Shown: piece after piece, positions 7,813-16,090 of the stretch | Numbering within the stretch: position 1 is the stretch's first letter | Layout of the letters: every line of letters starts with the position of its first letter | NCBI RefSeq assembly: GCF_014192715.1 | Contig: NZ_JACHYH010000005.1 | Coordinates: forward strand, 1 to 64,000 | Direction: 5' to 3' | Length of the DNA: 64,000 bases | DNA from: Luteibacter sp. Sphag1AF | GTDB lineage: Bacteria > Pseudomonadota > Gammaproteobacteria > Xanthomonadales > Rhodanobacteraceae | Translations under genes and position numbers: made by a program | Notes under the pieces: model-generated | Told to the model about the DNA's origin: nothing | Seen by the model: only the letters and a program-made list of their open reading frames with translations | Database searches by the model: none

Positions 7813-10431
7813 ATGTCTGACCTGTCCAAGTCATCGCCCGTTACTTCGTCCAGCCACAATCGCGGCACCCCCAGACTGGTGATCACCGAGCCATCGGCAC
7901 CGCCGGCACCGCTTGTGTGGCCCGCGCCCGAGATGCCTGAGGTTGACCCCTTCGGAGGCATCAATGCCAGTCATCTCAGCGGCGAGTATCCGAAGATCCT
8001 GGTGCAGACCGGACGCTTCACCACGCCTCTGGCACCCCGCGACACGGTCAGCGTGTATTGGGATTCCAACGCCGAGCTGATCGGCATCACCACCATCCAG
8101 GAAACCACGTCCGGCTCGGTGTTTGTGCAGGTGGATGGACGGGTGATCAGGGAGCATGGGGAAGGGTGGCGAACCTATCACTACATCCAGCGCAATTCCG
8201 TCGGTACGCCCACGCCTTCGGACGTGGCCACCGTGCTGGTGAAGTTCCGCATCCCCGGTCAGGACGACGAGGGCAACGTCACGCTGACTGCACCGGTCGT
8301 CACGCCGGCCGTGATTGGTGCCGGCACCCCGGTGACGGTCACCATTGATCCCTGGCAGAACGCTTTCGAGGAAGACCGGCTGATCCTGCTGTGGGGCGCG
8401 GTGTCCTATGACGTGCCCGGGCCCTTCCCGATTGACCTTCCCGTGACCTTTACCGTGCCGCCCGAGATCGTCGCCAACGGCGGCAGCAACCCCGCGATGG
8501 AAGTGAGCTACCGCATCGTGGATCAGGTGGGCAACTGGTCGCCGCGCTCGCCCGTAACCCTGGTGCACGTGCAGGCAGACAGCAATCTGCTCCTGGCGCC
8601 CACGGTGATCGAGGCGCAGAGCAACGTGCTGGATCTGACCGAGCTGATGGGCGACGACGTCAACGTGCTGATCAATATCGAGCAGGCTGGAATCGCCGTC
8701 GATGACACCATCGTGCTGACCTGGAAAGGCATGACGGGTCAGGGCGCGGAACTGCCGTATGCACCGAGCCCGCAGGTGGTCACCGGCGACGCCTTTTTGA
8801 CTTTCACCATCCCCAATGCGCGGGTGGTGCCTCTGGGTCCCGATGGCAGTGTGTCGTTGTACTACGAAGTGCGCACGCGTGAAGGCACGCTGCGTTCCGC
8901 GCAGCGCAACCTGACCGTCGTCGGTGAGGTGCCGGTTCTGGAGGCACCGAGTGTTCGGGAGGCACATGACGGCGCGCTGGACCCGGAAGCCCTGATGGGT
9001 GGCCTGGCCCATCTGGACGTGGGACCGTATCCCCTGATGGCCATCGGTGACGAGGTCATTTATTACTGGACGGCCACGGGTCACGGTGGCGCGACCTGGT
9101 TCAAGACGGAGTCCAGAGACGTATCGGGCAACGATTTGATTCCTACCCCCAAGCCGATCGTCTTTACCCTCACCCGTGAGGAGATCGAGCAGATCAAGGG
9201 CCATGCGGTGAGTGTGTATTACACCGTCAAACACTTTGCCAGCGCCCTGACATCGAACTCAAAACCGCTGTTGCTGCGCATCGGCGGCGTGATTACGCTG
9301 CCGCCGCCCCTCGTGGATCACGTGGTTAATGGGTACCTGGACCCGTCCGCTGCACCCGATGGCACCAACATCCGCGTGCGCACCGACTACAGCGGTGCGG
9401 CGCATGGCGATTTCGTCAACGTGTACTGGGATGCACTGCTGCCGTACAGCAACCTTCACGCCGTGGACACCGACAAGCCGGAGGTCGTCTCCCCGGTAGA
9501 GGTCAAGTACATCACCGGCAACGAAGGTCGTGAGGTCACGGTCAGCTACACCATCACCCACGATGGTCAGCCCATGCGCCAGGGCGGCACCACCACCTTC
9601 GTGATTGGAACGGGAGCGGAAGCGGGTTCGCTACCGGCGCCCAGCGTGCTGGAAGCGGGTGTGGGCAACACGCTGCCCGGCGATGCGGCCAGGGCCAGGG
9701 TGCGCGTTCCGGCTGTCGTGAATGCGGCGGTCAACGACGTGGTGACCGTGCTTTGGAGTGGCGTGCCGGGTGAGGGCAGCGTGAGCGTGGACAAAACGGT
9801 GGTGACGGAAGCAGGCTCTGACGTCTACATCGAAATTCCCGGCACAGCCATCTTTCCTAATTCCGGCAAGGTAGTGCGTGTGACCTATACGATCAGGCGT
9901 GCCTCATCCGGACTGGTGGAGGGGCCCTCATCGGCGTACGTGCTAAATGTGCTGGTACCTTTCCTGGTCGAGGAAACGTTTGAAAGCGGGCCAGGGCAAC
10001 TGATCCTCTTGCCCGGCGAGAGCTATAAGTTTCGCTACTTTCTTGTCAGGAACCTCGCCACGAATCCGGAACCCACGTTCAACCGCGTGCATTACTTCAA
10101 TTCGTATGACACATATGCCCCGCATGTCTCCGGCTGGGCCTTACACCCGACAAGTGAAGCTACCATCCTCGAACTTGCCTTCGACTTGCCATGCACGAAG
10201 GTCATGCTTGGGGTGGCCGCCGTGACATATTCAACGGATGAGCGGATTTTTGCGTACTCAAACGGAGAGCAAGTTGGCAGCGCGGCCCTGCCGCCGACGG
10301 GAACCGCCACGACTGTGACCTTCAACGCGCCCGCGGGCAAGCCGATCACGAATATCAGAGTGCGTGGCGTGGGAACCGGCAACGGCGCGGCCTATTATGT
10401 GTTCATCGACAACATCGTGATGACTTTCTGA
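7813..10431 (+). CDS. Ig-like repeat protein, paralogue 4
   Basis: 872 residues. ATG 7813 is chosen by the shared MSDLS start and AGGAG spacing; the frame is open upstream to 7768 inside the leader. Six Ig-like units and the shared C-terminal cap. Its N-terminal segment resembles paralogue 5 (RLVITEP near residue 20) more than paralogues 2 and 3, so the array seems to hold two sub-pairs. No signal peptide, transmembrane segment or catalytic motif. Function unknown. Confidence 0.88.
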   Translation: MSDLSKSSPVTSSSHNRGTPRLVITEPSAPPAPLVWPAPEMPEVDPFGGINASHLSGEYPKILVQTGRFTTPLAPRDTVSVYWDSNAELIGITTIQETTSGSVFVQVDGRVIREHGEGWRTYHYIQRNSVGTPTPSDVATVLVKFRIPGQDDEGNVTLTAPVVTPAVIGAGTPVTVTIDPWQNAFEEDRLILLWGAVSYDVPGPFPIDLPVTFTVPPEIVANGGSNPAMEVSYRIVDQVGNWSPRSPVTLVHVQADSNLLLAPTVIEAQSNVLDLTELMGDDVNVLINIEQAGIAVDDTIVLTWKGMTGQGAELPYAPSPQVVTGDAFLTFTIPNARVVPLGPDGSVSLYYEVRTREGTLRSAQRNLTVVGEVPVLEAPSVREAHDGALDPEALMGGLAHLDVGPYPLMAIGDEVIYYWTATGHGGATWFKTESRDVSGNDLIPTPKPIVFTLTREEIEQIKGHAVSVYYTVKHFASALTSNSKPLLLRIGGVITLPPPLVDHVVNGYLDPSAAPDGTNIRVRTDYSGAAHGDFVNVYWDALLPYSNLHAVDTDKPEVVSPVEVKYITGNEGREVTVSYTITHDGQPMRQGGTTTFVIGTGAEAGSLPAPSVLEAGVGNTLPGDAARARVRVPAVVNAAVNDVVTVLWSGVPGEGSVSVDKTVVTEAGSDVYIEIPGTAIFPNSGKVVRVTYTIRRASSGLVEGPSSAYVLNVLVPFLVEETFESGPGQLILLPGESYKFRYFLVRNLATNPEPTFNRVHYFNSYDTYAPHVSGWALHPTSEATILELAFDLPCTKVMLGVAAVTYSTDERIFAYSNGEQVGSAALPPTGTATTVTFNAPAGKPITNIRVRGVGTGNGAAYYVFIDNIVMTF

Positions 10432-10446
10432 CGCGTCGGGATGTCT

Positions 10447-10490
10447 GGCCGGGATGATCGCTGCCTGCATGAGAGGCGGTGATCCCGGCC
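10447..10490 (+). terminator. Long hairpin after paralogue 4
   Basis: Copy of the shared hairpin with GGCCGGGAT at 10447 and ATCCCGGCC ending at 10490, 15 bp after the stop codon and with no T-run. Confidence 0.5.
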
Positions 10491-10516
10491 AGTGTTTCCA
10501 CAGGGCACGAAACGCA

Positions 10517-10689
10517 CCTGCGCCTACAACCGATGGCTGACTGGCAGCGTGCAAGGGGCTGAGTAGGATCAGGGTTCGATTCCGTGGCGATGACTTTTTT
10601 CACCGCTGATCATGCCGCTGTTTTCTTCTTGCGATACGCGCTTGTTGCGTGCGTGCACGGTGCGTAGCAACCCTGCCAGGAGCCTGCCC
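10517..10689 (+). promoter_or_regulatory. Conserved leader of Ig-like paralogue 5
   Basis: Fourth leader copy, with CGCCTACAACCGA at 10521, GTAGGATC near 10563 and AGGAG seven bases before ATG 10690. The central hairpin is weaker here and has a T-run in its loop. Confidence 0.5.
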
Positions 10690-13308
10690 ATGTCTGATCT
10701 GTCCCCGTCGTCGCTCGTCATCTCGTCCAGCAAGGATCGCGGCATTCCCAGGCTGGTGATCACTGAGCCGGCGGCTCCGCTGGCACCGCTTGCTGCGTGG
10801 CCCGCGCCCTCGATGCCCGAAGTCGATCCGTTTGGCGGCATCAATGCCAGTCATCTGAGTACCCCGTTTCCGAAGATCCTCGTGCAGACCGGACACTTCA
10901 CCACGCCCCTGGCGCCGCGCGACACGGTCAGCGTGTACTGGGATTCCAACGCGGAGCTGATCGGTGTCACCACGATTCAGGAAACCACGTCCGGCTCGGT
11001 GTTTGTGCAGGTGGATGGACGGGTGATCCGGCAACATGGGGAAGGCTGGCGAACCTATCACTACATCCAGCGCAATTTGGCTGGCACGGCCACTCCTTCG
11101 AACGTGTCCACCGTGCTGGTGAAGTTCCGCATCCCCGGCGAAGACGACGACGGCAACCCGACCCTGACTGCGCCTGTCGTCACGCCGACCGTGATTGGTG
11201 CAGGCACCCCGGTGACCGTCACCATCGACGCGTGGCAGAACGCCTTCGAGGAAGACCGGCTGATCCTGTTGTGGGGCGCGGTGTCCTATGAGGTGCCGGG
11301 GCCCTTCCCGGTGGATCAGCCGGTGACCTTTCCGCTGTCCGCCCACGTCATCGTCGAGGGCGGCAGCAATCCGGCGATGGAGGTGAGCTACGTGGTCGTG
11401 GATCAGGTGGGCAACTGGTCCCAGCGCTCGCCGATCACCCGGGTGCACGTGCAGGCGGACAACGATCTGCTCCTGGCGCCCAAGGTGATCGAAGCGCCGA
11501 GCGGCGTGCTGGATCTGACCAAGCTCGATGGCGGCGACGTCCATGTGCAAGTGGATACCGAACAGGCTGAACTCGCCATCGGCGACACCCTTGTGCTGAC
11601 CTGGAAAGGCATGACGGGTCAGGGCACGCAGCTGCCGTATACACCGAACGAGGAGAAGGTCACCGACGACGTCTTCATCATTTTCACCATCCCCCATGCG
11701 CGGGTGGCGCCGCTGGGTCCCGACGGCAGTGTGTCCCTGTACTACGAAGCGCGCACGAGTGAAGGCGCGCTTCGTTCCGCGCAACGCAACCTGACCGTCA
11801 TCGGTGAGGCCGTGGTCCTTGAAGCACCGAGTGTTCGGGAAGCGCGCGACGGCGCACTTGATCCGGAATCCCTGGTCGATGGGCTGGCCCATCTGGACGT
11901 GGGACCGTATCCCCTGATGGCCATCGGTGACCAGGTCACCTATTACTGGACGGCCACGGGCCACGGCGGCGCCACGTGGTTCAAGACGGACTCCAGGGAT
12001 GTGTCCGGTAACGACGTGATTCCTGCGCCCATCCCGCTCGTCTTTACCCTCACCCGGGCGGAAATCGAGCAGATCAAGGGCTATGCGGTAAGCGTGTATT
12101 ACACCGTCAAGCACTTTGCCACCGGCCTCACCTCCACGTCGCAACGGCTGGAGCTGCGCATCGGCGGCGTGATTACCCTGCCCCCACCCCTCGTGGATCA
12201 CGTGGTCAACGGCTACCTGGACCCGTCCGCTGCACCCGATGGCACCAACATCCGCGTGCGCACCGACTACAGCGGTGCGGTGCATGGCGATTTCGCGCAC
12301 GTGTTCTGGAATGCGCTGGAATCGTACACCAACATCCACGCCGTGGACCCCGCCAGGCCGGAGGTCGTCTCTCCGGTGGCCGCCAGGTACATCACCGACA
12401 ACGCAGGTCGTGAGGTCACCGTCAGCTACACGATCAACCACGATGGCCAGCCCACCCGTCAGGGCGGCACCACCACCTTCGTGATTGGAAAGGAAGGTGG
12501 CTCGCTGCCGGCACCCAGCGTGCGGGAAGCCGGGGCGGGCAATACGCTGCCCGGCGACCTGGCCAAGGCGACGGTGCGCGTCCCTGCGGGCGCTGCGCTG
12601 GCGGCGAACGACGTGGTGACCGTGCTTTGGAGCGGCACGGCGGGTGCGGGCACCGTTGCTGTACCCAAAATGGTAACGACGGAAGTGGACTCTTATATCG
12701 ACATCGAGATCCTCGCTCCAGCCATCTTGCCGAATGCCGGCAAGGCGGTCAGTGTGACGTATACGATCACGCGTGCCGCATCTGGACGTCTGGATGGCCC
12801 ATCATCTGAGTACGTAGTGAATGTGCAGGCGCTCGTCATCGTCATTGAAACCTTCGAAAACGTGCCATTGCCAGATCGCATCTGGCCCCGTGAGAGCCAT
12901 AAGTTTCCATACTTTCTTGCCAGGAACATCAGCTCGTACGGGGACGCTCAGTACAACCGCGTGTACGCCGTCAATACGAATGCCACCTATGCACCGCATG
13001 TCTCTGGCTGGGCCTTGGGCCTGACAAGTGGCAATACCATCCTTGAGTTTGCCTTCGACTTGCCATGCACGAAGGTAACGTTTGGGGTGGCCTCTATATA
13101 CACATTGGTGGGTCAGCGGATCTTCGCGTACTCAAACGGAGAGGAAATTGGTAGTGATGACCTGCCGCTGGCGGGAACCGCCAAGACAGTGACCTTCAAT
13201 GCGCCGTTGGGTAAGCCGATCACGAGTATTAGTGTGCTCGGCGTGGGATACGCGTACAAACCGGAGGATTGGGGTATGTGCGTCGACAATTTCGTGCTGA
13301 CTTTCTGA
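10690..13308 (+). CDS. Ig-like repeat protein, paralogue 5
   Basis: 872 residues, last member of the array. Start chosen as for the others. Six Ig-like units, then a C-terminal cap that diverges most from the other copies: it ends near CVDNFVLTF rather than IDNIVMTF, and its DNA (about 12830-13308) looks less GC-rich than the rest of the gene. This may mean relaxed constraint or a separate history for the cap. No signal peptide or catalytic motif. Function unknown. Confidence 0.88.
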   Translation: MSDLSPSSLVISSSKDRGIPRLVITEPAAPLAPLAAWPAPSMPEVDPFGGINASHLSTPFPKILVQTGHFTTPLAPRDTVSVYWDSNAELIGVTTIQETTSGSVFVQVDGRVIRQHGEGWRTYHYIQRNLAGTATPSNVSTVLVKFRIPGEDDDGNPTLTAPVVTPTVIGAGTPVTVTIDAWQNAFEEDRLILLWGAVSYEVPGPFPVDQPVTFPLSAHVIVEGGSNPAMEVSYVVVDQVGNWSQRSPITRVHVQADNDLLLAPKVIEAPSGVLDLTKLDGGDVHVQVDTEQAELAIGDTLVLTWKGMTGQGTQLPYTPNEEKVTDDVFIIFTIPHARVAPLGPDGSVSLYYEARTSEGALRSAQRNLTVIGEAVVLEAPSVREARDGALDPESLVDGLAHLDVGPYPLMAIGDQVTYYWTATGHGGATWFKTDSRDVSGNDVIPAPIPLVFTLTRAEIEQIKGYAVSVYYTVKHFATGLTSTSQRLELRIGGVITLPPPLVDHVVNGYLDPSAAPDGTNIRVRTDYSGAVHGDFAHVFWNALESYTNIHAVDPARPEVVSPVAARYITDNAGREVTVSYTINHDGQPTRQGGTTTFVIGKEGGSLPAPSVREAGAGNTLPGDLAKATVRVPAGAALAANDVVTVLWSGTAGAGTVAVPKMVTTEVDSYIDIEILAPAILPNAGKAVSVTYTITRAASGRLDGPSSEYVVNVQALVIVIETFENVPLPDRIWPRESHKFPYFLARNISSYGDAQYNRVYAVNTNATYAPHVSGWALGLTSGNTILEFAFDLPCTKVTFGVASIYTLVGQRIFAYSNGEEIGSDDLPLAGTAKTVTFNAPLGKPITSISVLGVGYAYKPEDWGMCVDNFVLTF

Positions 13309-13322
13309 CGCGTCAGTATCCC

Positions 13323-13368
13323 CGGCCGGGATCATCGCTCCGGGATCAGGGAGCGATGATCGGCCGGC
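13323..13368. terminator. Bidirectional hairpin between convergent genes
   Basis: A 12-bp stem GATCATCGCTCC/GGAGCGATGATC with a short loop lies between the array and the convergent HAD gene, and overlaps the last codons of the latter. It is the fourth copy of the array hairpin and probably serves both directions. Confidence 0.55.
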
Positions 13369-14042
13369 CAGTGGCTCAGCAGGGCGGGAAGGGCACCCAT
13401 GCTCTGGAAGACCGTAGCCACGCCTTCATCAAGCAACGCCTGCGTTGAACTATGCCCGGGTCCGCCCGGGCTATAGCCGAACACCGTGGCCCCTGCGGCC
13501 ACGCCTGCGCGTGCACCGGTTGCGGTGTCTTCAATGATGGCGCAGCGTGCCGGGTCGACCCCCAGTGCTTTGGCGGCTGCCAGATAGACGTCCGGCCACG
13601 GTTTGCTGCGCGGTGTTTCGTGACCGCTGAACATCTTGTTGGCGAACGCGTCGTGCAGCCCCACCTTGCGCAGCTGCAATTGAACCTTGTGCCGATCCGC
13701 GCCTGACGCAACGGCAATGCGGCCGTTCACCATCGTGGCGATGGCGCGCACCGCTTCCGGGGCGTCGGGAATCGCGACCAGATCGCGTTCCAGTGCAGCG
13801 TTACGGCGCTCCCGGAAATCGCCCAGCCAGCGATCCGTGATGGCCACACCTGTGCGGAACAGGATTTGCGCGGCCTCATCGCGAACAGCCTTGCCGACGA
13901 AGATCTGCATCGTTTCTTCGAGGCTCAGGTGCCACCCCATCTCACCCAGCATGTCGGCCAGCACCTGGCAGGTGATAGCTTCGGAGTCCACCAGTACGCC
14001 ATCGCAATCAAACAGCACGGCATCGAACGGGAAGGGCGGCAT
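13332..14042 (-). CDS. HAD-superfamily phosphatase
   Basis: 236 residues with ATG at 14042; the upstream extension to 14207 lacks family similarity and crosses the divergent promoter. The N-terminus has the HAD nucleophile motif FDCDGVLVDSE, the middle has the motif II region VASGA, and the C-terminal half has motifs III/IV (KPWPDVYLAAAKALG, IIEDTATG). This is the subfamily I cap arrangement of beta-phosphoglucomutase and 6-phosphogluconate phosphatase (YieH-like) enzymes. It is a cytoplasmic Mg-dependent phosphatase; the substrate is not decided by sequence. It is divergent from the sensor kinase gene, with a 79-bp gap between. Confidence 0.88.
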   Translation of the reverse strand: MPPFPFDAVLFDCDGVLVDSEAITCQVLADMLGEMGWHLSLEETMQIFVGKAVRDEAAQILFRTGVAITDRWLGDFRERRNAALERDLVAIPDAPEAVRAIATMVNGRIAVASGADRHKVQLQLRKVGLHDAFANKMFSGHETPRSKPWPDVYLAAAKALGVDPARCAIIEDTATGARAGVAAGATVFGYSPGGPGHSSTQALLDEGVATVFQSMGALPALLSHWPADHRSLIPER

Positions 14043-14121
14043 GGTCTGGCCAGGTGATGTGAATGGCCCATGATATCGCGAGGGGATTGCCGTTCGCTGC
14101 AAGGCGCTGCACGATGCGCGG

Positions 14122-15225
14122 ATGTCCCGCACACATCCCGCATCCTCCCTTTTGCCTGTGCAGCCGTCGTCATGGGGGCCCCGCGCCTGGTATGTCCTGT
14201 GGACCATGGTGCTTGCGCTGGCAGGCGTGTTTCACGGATTTCACTTTTATCTGGACGACATCACCCGTGGTCACGACGGGCATTTCGTCCGGCGCATGCT
14301 GGAAGAAATAAGTGGTTCGGTGTCGGTGGGCCTGCTGCTTCCCTTCGTGGTAACCCTCGCCAGGCGCACCCGCGTGCGTGGCAGAATCCTTGCGGCGCTG
14401 GGTATCCATGTCTGCGCGCTGCTGGCTTTCTCGTTCGCACACACCAGCCTGATCTGGGCCTCGCGCCTCCTGCTGGCACCGCTGCTCGGGCTGGGCGATT
14501 ACGACTACGGACAGATGCCATGGCGATACGCCATGGAGTTCGGCAGTGACGTGGTGACCTACGGGCTGATTGTTTTTCTCACCTGGCTGCTGGATCAGTT
14601 GCGCGCGGGACGTGCGCGTGAACTGCGCGCCGCCCAGCTGGAGGGCGCGCTGGCCGAAGCCCGGCTGGATGCATTGCGACTTCAGCTCAACCCGCATTTC
14701 CTGTTCAATGCGTTGAATGCGGTGTCGTCGGTGATGTATGAGAACCCGCGTGTTGCCGATGAAATGCTGGCACGTATCGGCCAGTTGCTGCGGGTGACGC
14801 TGCGGGCGTCCGCCAATGAACATACGCTTGGCGAGGAACTTCATCTGCTTGAGCTGTATCTGGACGTGCAGCGCGCGCGCTTCGGCAGTCAGCTGGATGC
14901 CCGCGTATCTGCCATGGACGACTCGCTGCTGCGCGTGCGCGTGCCGTTTCTGCTGTTGCAGCCGCTGGCGGAAAACGCCATCGAACATGCTGGCGGCGAG
15001 CATCGGGTGGTACACGTGGAGGTATCGCGCCAGGGAAACGAGTTGACCATGCACGTGCGCGACCGGGGTGCCGGATCGGGCCATCATCAGGGACACGGCA
15101 TCGGCCTGGGCAACGTGCGCGAGCGGCTGGACACGCTCTATGGCGCGCGTGCGGGCGTGGAGCTGTCCTCCACGGATGAAGGCACACATGTGCGCGTGTG
15201 GTTGCCGGCGGAGGTGTCGCCGTGA
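14122..15225 (+). CDS. LytS/YehU-type sensor histidine kinase
   Basis: 367 residues. Four membrane segments in the first ~160 residues (about 25-45, 60-78, 92-115, 135-152) form the sensor. A coiled region (about 165-185) leads to the HisKA_7TM-type phosphoacceptor domain with the motif LNPHFLFNALN, whose second His is the predicted phosphorylation site. A C-terminal ATPase region carries PLAENAIEHA and the glycine-rich GHGIGLGNVRERL. The family phosphorylates LytTR regulators; the next gene is one, overlapping by 4 bp. The signal is unknown. No strong ribosome site precedes ATG 14122, so the exact start is less certain. Confidence 0.9.
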   Translation: MSRTHPASSLLPVQPSSWGPRAWYVLWTMVLALAGVFHGFHFYLDDITRGHDGHFVRRMLEEISGSVSVGLLLPFVVTLARRTRVRGRILAALGIHVCALLAFSFAHTSLIWASRLLLAPLLGLGDYDYGQMPWRYAMEFGSDVVTYGLIVFLTWLLDQLRAGRARELRAAQLEGALAEARLDALRLQLNPHFLFNALNAVSSVMYENPRVADEMLARIGQLLRVTLRASANEHTLGEELHLLELYLDVQRARFGSQLDARVSAMDDSLLRVRVPFLLLQPLAENAIEHAGGEHRVVHVEVSRQGNELTMHVRDRGAGSGHHQGHGIGLGNVRERLDTLYGARAGVELSSTDEGTHVRVWLPAEVSP

Positions 15226-15983
15226 CGCTGCGCGTGCTGCTGGTGGACGATGAAGCGCCGGCCCGGGACAAGCTGACCCGGTATCTGATGCAGACACCCG
15301 GCGTCGATATCGTGGCGGAAGCGTCCACGGGCGCGCAGGCGCTGACCCAGATTCGCCTGCACAGGCCCGACGTGGTGTTCCTGGATATCGGACTGCCGGA
15401 TATGGATGGCTTCGACGTGCTTGGCACGCTGGGCGAATCGCTGCCCGCGGAAATCGTGTTCGTCACCGCGCACGGCGATCATGCGTTGCGGGCATTCGAC
15501 GTGCACGCGTTCGACTATCTGCTGAAGCCGGTGAGTCCGGAGCGCTTCGACCGTCTGATGAAGCGGCTGATGGCGCGCGTGGTTCCTGCCGGGGAGATGG
15601 GGGCTCGCATTGATGGCCTGCTGGACGCACTGCCGACACCGGATTCATACGCTTCGCACCTGCTGGTGGAGCGCGACGAGCAGACGCGCAAGCTGCCTGT
15701 GGCCAGCGTGGAGCGCATCGAGGCTGACCGCAATTATCTGGTCATCCACGGTGACGGCGGCCCGTACCGGCTGCGTGGCACGGTAGAGCGCATGCAGGCA
15801 CGCCTGGACCCGGCGCAGTTTGTCCGGATCAACCGCTCCACGCTGATTCGCCTGGGCTCGATTGTGGAAGTGGCCCCCTGGCCCGGTGGCGAGTACCGTC
15901 TGGTATTGAGCGACGGCGCCCGTGTCACCTGGACGAAGCGCTATCTGGAAGCCATGCCGTCCGCGTTGGTGCGGCACCTGTAA
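15222..15983 (+). CDS. LytTR-family response regulator
   Basis: 253 residues from GTG 15222, which overlaps the kinase stop codon as GTGA and has GGAGG nine bases before it; an upstream in-frame start at 15198 is less likely. The receiver domain (1-120) has acidic residues D9/D10, phospho-acceptor D55 in FLDIGLPDMDG, and the conserved Lys in LLKPVSPE. The LytTR DNA-binding domain occupies about 150-253 (VERIEADRNYLVIH, FVRINRSTLI). It forms a two-component pair with the preceding kinase. Target genes are not evident; the oxidoreductase 108 bp downstream is a candidate by position only. Confidence 0.93.
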   Translation: MTLRVLLVDDEAPARDKLTRYLMQTPGVDIVAEASTGAQALTQIRLHRPDVVFLDIGLPDMDGFDVLGTLGESLPAEIVFVTAHGDHALRAFDVHAFDYLLKPVSPERFDRLMKRLMARVVPAGEMGARIDGLLDALPTPDSYASHLLVERDEQTRKLPVASVERIEADRNYLVIHGDGGPYRLRGTVERMQARLDPAQFVRINRSTLIRLGSIVEVAPWPGGEYRLVLSDGARVTWTKRYLEAMPSALVRHL

Positions 15984-15989
15984 ACGGCG

Positions 15990-16025
15990 CGGGTTCGTCC
16001 CGGGGTGCCACGGGTTCGTCCCGGG
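15990..16025 (+). repeat. Tandem direct repeat with hairpin potential
   Basis: CGGGTTCGTCCCGGG occurs at 15990-16004 and again at 16011-16025, separated by six bases. Each copy can fold as CGGG/CCCG. It lies just after the response regulator stop codon. It may be a terminator remnant or binding site; nothing decides. Confidence 0.5.
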
Positions 16026-16090
16026 CAGACGGACGCGAACAGGCAACGCCCGCATCATGTCTTCCTCACAGAACCACCGGGGGTAACGGA

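Noticed and set aside
10600-12441. Long minus-strand ORF (613 codons) opposite Ig-like paralogue 5, with similar ones opposite paralogues 2-4
   Set aside because: It mirrors the codon bias of the high-GC sense gene, has His/Arg/Gly-rich composition and no domain, and recurs at the same offset in each paralogue, as expected for a shadow frame.
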